Positions 61,501-64,000 of a stretch of 64,000 nucleotides of DNA are shown here, one piece after another (positions within the stretch are counted from its first letter, which is position 1; each line of letters starts with the position of its first letter). A program made the position numbers and the translations under genes. The notes under the pieces are model-generated. The model searched no databases, was not told the DNA's origin, and saw only the letters and a list, made by a program, of their open reading frames with translations. The stretch is from Axinella damicornis (lineage: Eukaryota; Porifera; Demospongiae; Axinellida; Axinellidae), in contig OZ007509.1 of NCBI GenBank assembly GCA_963931865.1, positions 7,892,027 to 7,956,026 on the forward strand, in the 5' to 3' direction.

Positions 61501-64000
61501 ACACTAGCTTGAGTTCATTGCACACGTGCGTGTATATGTTTGTTTGCTTTGACCGACCACTTACCGGAAACTTAAAATCAGTGAATTTTGCTTGCATGTG
61601 CAAAATTCAAATTCAACAAACCGTGAAAAGCCTACTTCCTCAATGCAAGGAACTGCGTACCATGAATAGTCTACCTTCTCAGCAGCAACACCAAAGATGG
61701 AGACCGCTCGTGGACCTACACTGTACACTGTACCTATTCAGTGGCAAATGAGCGATATGGGCTACTGCATGGCAACAAGCATTTAGTTGTCAATACCTTT
61801 TAAAACTTGTATTGTTGCCTGCCTCTCTGTTCGAGCCTGCAAGTCAATCATCACGTGAACCGGGCCTACTTCTTCAGTGGCTACAGCGACATAATTTGGT
61901 TGTCCATGGGTGACGTAGCTACCTGCTAGACTGCTTTAGCTAACCTGACTCGCTGTTACTGTGATGTACATGAGTGTATTTTAGTGTCTAATTTCTGTGG
62001 CCTGAGCCTGAGGTTGCACTATGCTCATTTTCTGATGACAGTCATGTGCATGCAACTGCTCCATGTCCTGCACATGCATGCACTGTTTGCTCAGGCGGGC
62101 CCCACCCCCCATTGTCCTGCATTTCCACTGGTTAGCACCCATTGTGTGTTCTTGCCTGTATTCACCAGCGTACACACCTTTGACAAGTTGACTAACTTTT
62201 CAGCACAATACATTTGCCAAATGTTCTGATGCTGACTTGCTGGTCTTTCATTACACTCCTTCTGCATGGTACCATAGTTGCGCGTTGTTAGGTGCATGCG
62301 CCTATAACTCCACAGGAAGGAAATATGCGCCTATAAGCGAGATGCGCCTTAAGCGAGATGCGCCTATAAGCGAGATGCGCCTAACAACGAATATATAATA
62401 ATTACATTCCTCGAATAGGAAGTGCGCTTCAGTTCGAATTATAGCTGTTTTCCACTCCGTAGGATCGAAAATGGCAGAAGACTGCAGCGCTTAACAGCAA
62501 GTACCTGGGACTAGAGTTGAATATGTGCCTATAAGTGAGCTGCGCCTAATAACGCAAGACTAGGGTATCAAGATTCATAGTTTGTTTTGCTCACTATTCA
62601 CAACTTTCCTTATTGGCTTCACAGCTGTCCTTCCTTGTGGAGTAATCTGATTGACCAACAAACTGAATTCACTACCATTTGATTGGCCCCCAGGTGTTTG
62701 AATGCACCAATGAAATAGCCCTGGATGGACCAATAGTATGAATACCAGTAATGGTAATTGAATACTATTGCTTGGTATCTACCAGTGTATCATTTTTAAG
62801 GTTGCTGCAACTGAGGTGTGTGCACTACTCCTGTTGTCGCACTGTGTGGGTATGCGGTGGGACACCACCGCCCAGTGTACAAGCAAATGGTAGTTGTGAT
62901 ACTCGAACTCGTACAGCGATACATAGTGGCCATCTGGCATTGGTAACAGAAACTCAGCTTGCTGGACGGGAGTAAACAAGGCCATGACTGGTCTCTGGGA
63001 CCGATTCTGGGTCAGATAAATCTCACGCAAATTACCACAGAAACGCAAGGTTTCTCCTGCGAAATAAACCTGCTATGCAGTATACTCTGGTTGAGCTGCC
63101 TTATCTTAGTGTGGATTGCAGTCAAGGGGGCGGGGGTAGGACAAAGTCGATGCACAATAATACTGTCAATAGTCTCGCATAGCCAAGCTTTCTGAGCTAG
63201 AGCGGCAACAACATGAACCGTTTTCTGAGCCGTTTCACACCGTGGAATGATTATTGTACGTAAATGGAATGTAAACTTTTTATTGACTGCTGTACTTAAA
63301 CAAGAGTCGAGTTATCCCACCTATATGTTCAATCATTCTGCTGCAAATAATTTGTTATGGCTTGAAAAGTAGTATCGCTGAAGGTCAGCCATTACAAACT
63401 TCAGCCCTTACAGTGACGCTAATGTCCTCCTTCAACTTTCCATCTTTGGCATAGACCGCTAGCATGTATGGTCTATATACAGATATGGCTGCATATTGCC
63501 TCACTCCAATGTTTGGCATCCAGCCAAATTGGCGAGTGATTGACTATTTGTAGCATTCAAATTTCAAATGTGTCAAGGGGTGTATGACAATGAAGTTGTA
63601 CTGTCACGATAGTAGTATTTGTGCCTTTGAAGCCTATTACCAACGTGATGCTTGCTGGTCACTCACTGATCAACCTACTGGCTGACTCCAAGTACCCATC
63701 GTTCTGTCACCTTGTGACACTGATGTTCCGTTCCACACAAACACAGAAGCATCTATCATATTCCCTTGACTGTCTATCATCCAGCAATGTTAACCCCTCC
63801 AATGTTACCAGGCTCTCTTATCCTTTCGGAGAGGGGGCCTGTGAAGGAGGCTAAGCTTGCCCACGATGCCTTGCATCATCTGTCGGTTTATTATTGCTGA
63901 AGCACTCAATGGTAAGAGAACTCCTGAGAGGGGGAATCACTGCAGGTAATACTTGGGGTCCTTGTCCTAAGGCAAACAGGTTGATAGGCAGTGTGTCTGA
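58507..64000. other. presumed PDCD4-like intron 1 and beyond, no exon recognised
   Basis: Plus-strand sequence was read for a continuation of GLPKKG and none was found. Open frames up to 89 codons have no family resemblance. Notable contents are the TIR unit at 62278-62560 and a small hairpin GCGGTGGGACACCACCGC near 62853-62872. The right edge may still be in the intron. Confidence 0.5.
62278..62560. mobile_element. TIR MITE with internal 16-17 bp repeats
   Basis: Left TTGCGCGTTGTTAGGTGCAT and right, inverted, CTTGCGTTATTAGGCGCAGC are inverted repeats. Inside, GCGCCTATAAGCGAGAT occurs about four times between 62325 and 62400 and again in decayed form near 62527. The family is unknown. Confidence 0.6.

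Noticed and set aside
61236..61751. Open frames of 70-80 codons on both strands
   Set aside because: Overlapping frames with no motifs, splice context or coding bias.
63120..63200. Possible PDCD4 second exon after TGCAG near 63120 (VKGAGVGQ)
   Set aside because: Gly-rich start is superficially similar, but the continuation has no PDCD4 resemblance and no donor.

Overview
This is animal nuclear DNA: intron-rich protein genes with GT-AG splicing, dense DNA-transposon debris and many microsatellites. The genes (major vault protein, an FAHD2-type hydrolase, a PDCD4 start) and the many ZMYM1/TTF-type hAT remains suggest an early-branching metazoan, probably a sponge; the assignment to sponges is inference. 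There is one assembly gap of 200 N at 50186-50385.

Layout. 1-2103 (minus): decayed hAT transposase running off the left edge. 2104-9633: no firm gene; a TTAA-flanked piggyBac-type MITE, a copy of a repeat carrying an ATG-plus-splice-donor module, a tandem duplication and weak coding-like remnants. 9634-19314 (plus): ten-exon gene for a predicted 1533-residue protein with an FHA domain, six C2HC fingers with UBZ4-like spacing, a DUF3626-like domain, about 35 copies of a 14-residue Pro/His/Gly repeat and an acidic DEYSE-repeat tail. This is the most novel coding feature. 21122-28374 (minus): seven-exon FAHD2-like fumarylacetoacetate-hydrolase-family gene, convergent with the previous gene. 30026-55497 (plus): major vault protein (MVP), 23 exons found, one cap-helix exon (or set of exons) missing and probably in the gap. 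MVP is divergent from the FAHD2-like gene. 58215-58506 (plus): first coding exon of a PDCD4-like gene; the rest is not seen before the right edge.

The genes do not form an operon and share no obvious pathway. The introns hold most of the remaining structure. There are 13 copies of a MITE family with ends TAGCCTCGTTCCCAGGC; seven have clear 8-10 bp (mostly 9-bp) target duplications and two more have near-matching ones, which points to Mutator-like (MULE) elements. A related-looking 787-bp inverted-repeat element carries a broken RecQ-like helicase fragment (Pack-MULE-like). There are also TTAA-flanked MITEs, a repeat with a 29-30 bp tandem core present three times in MVP introns, a 20-bp satellite, a 33-bp array, a 42-bp coding array with a 210-bp higher-order period, and GT/CA microsatellites that run directly into splice sites.

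All exon models were read by eye from frame, splice dinucleotides and phase, with family alignment from memory. No database search was run.
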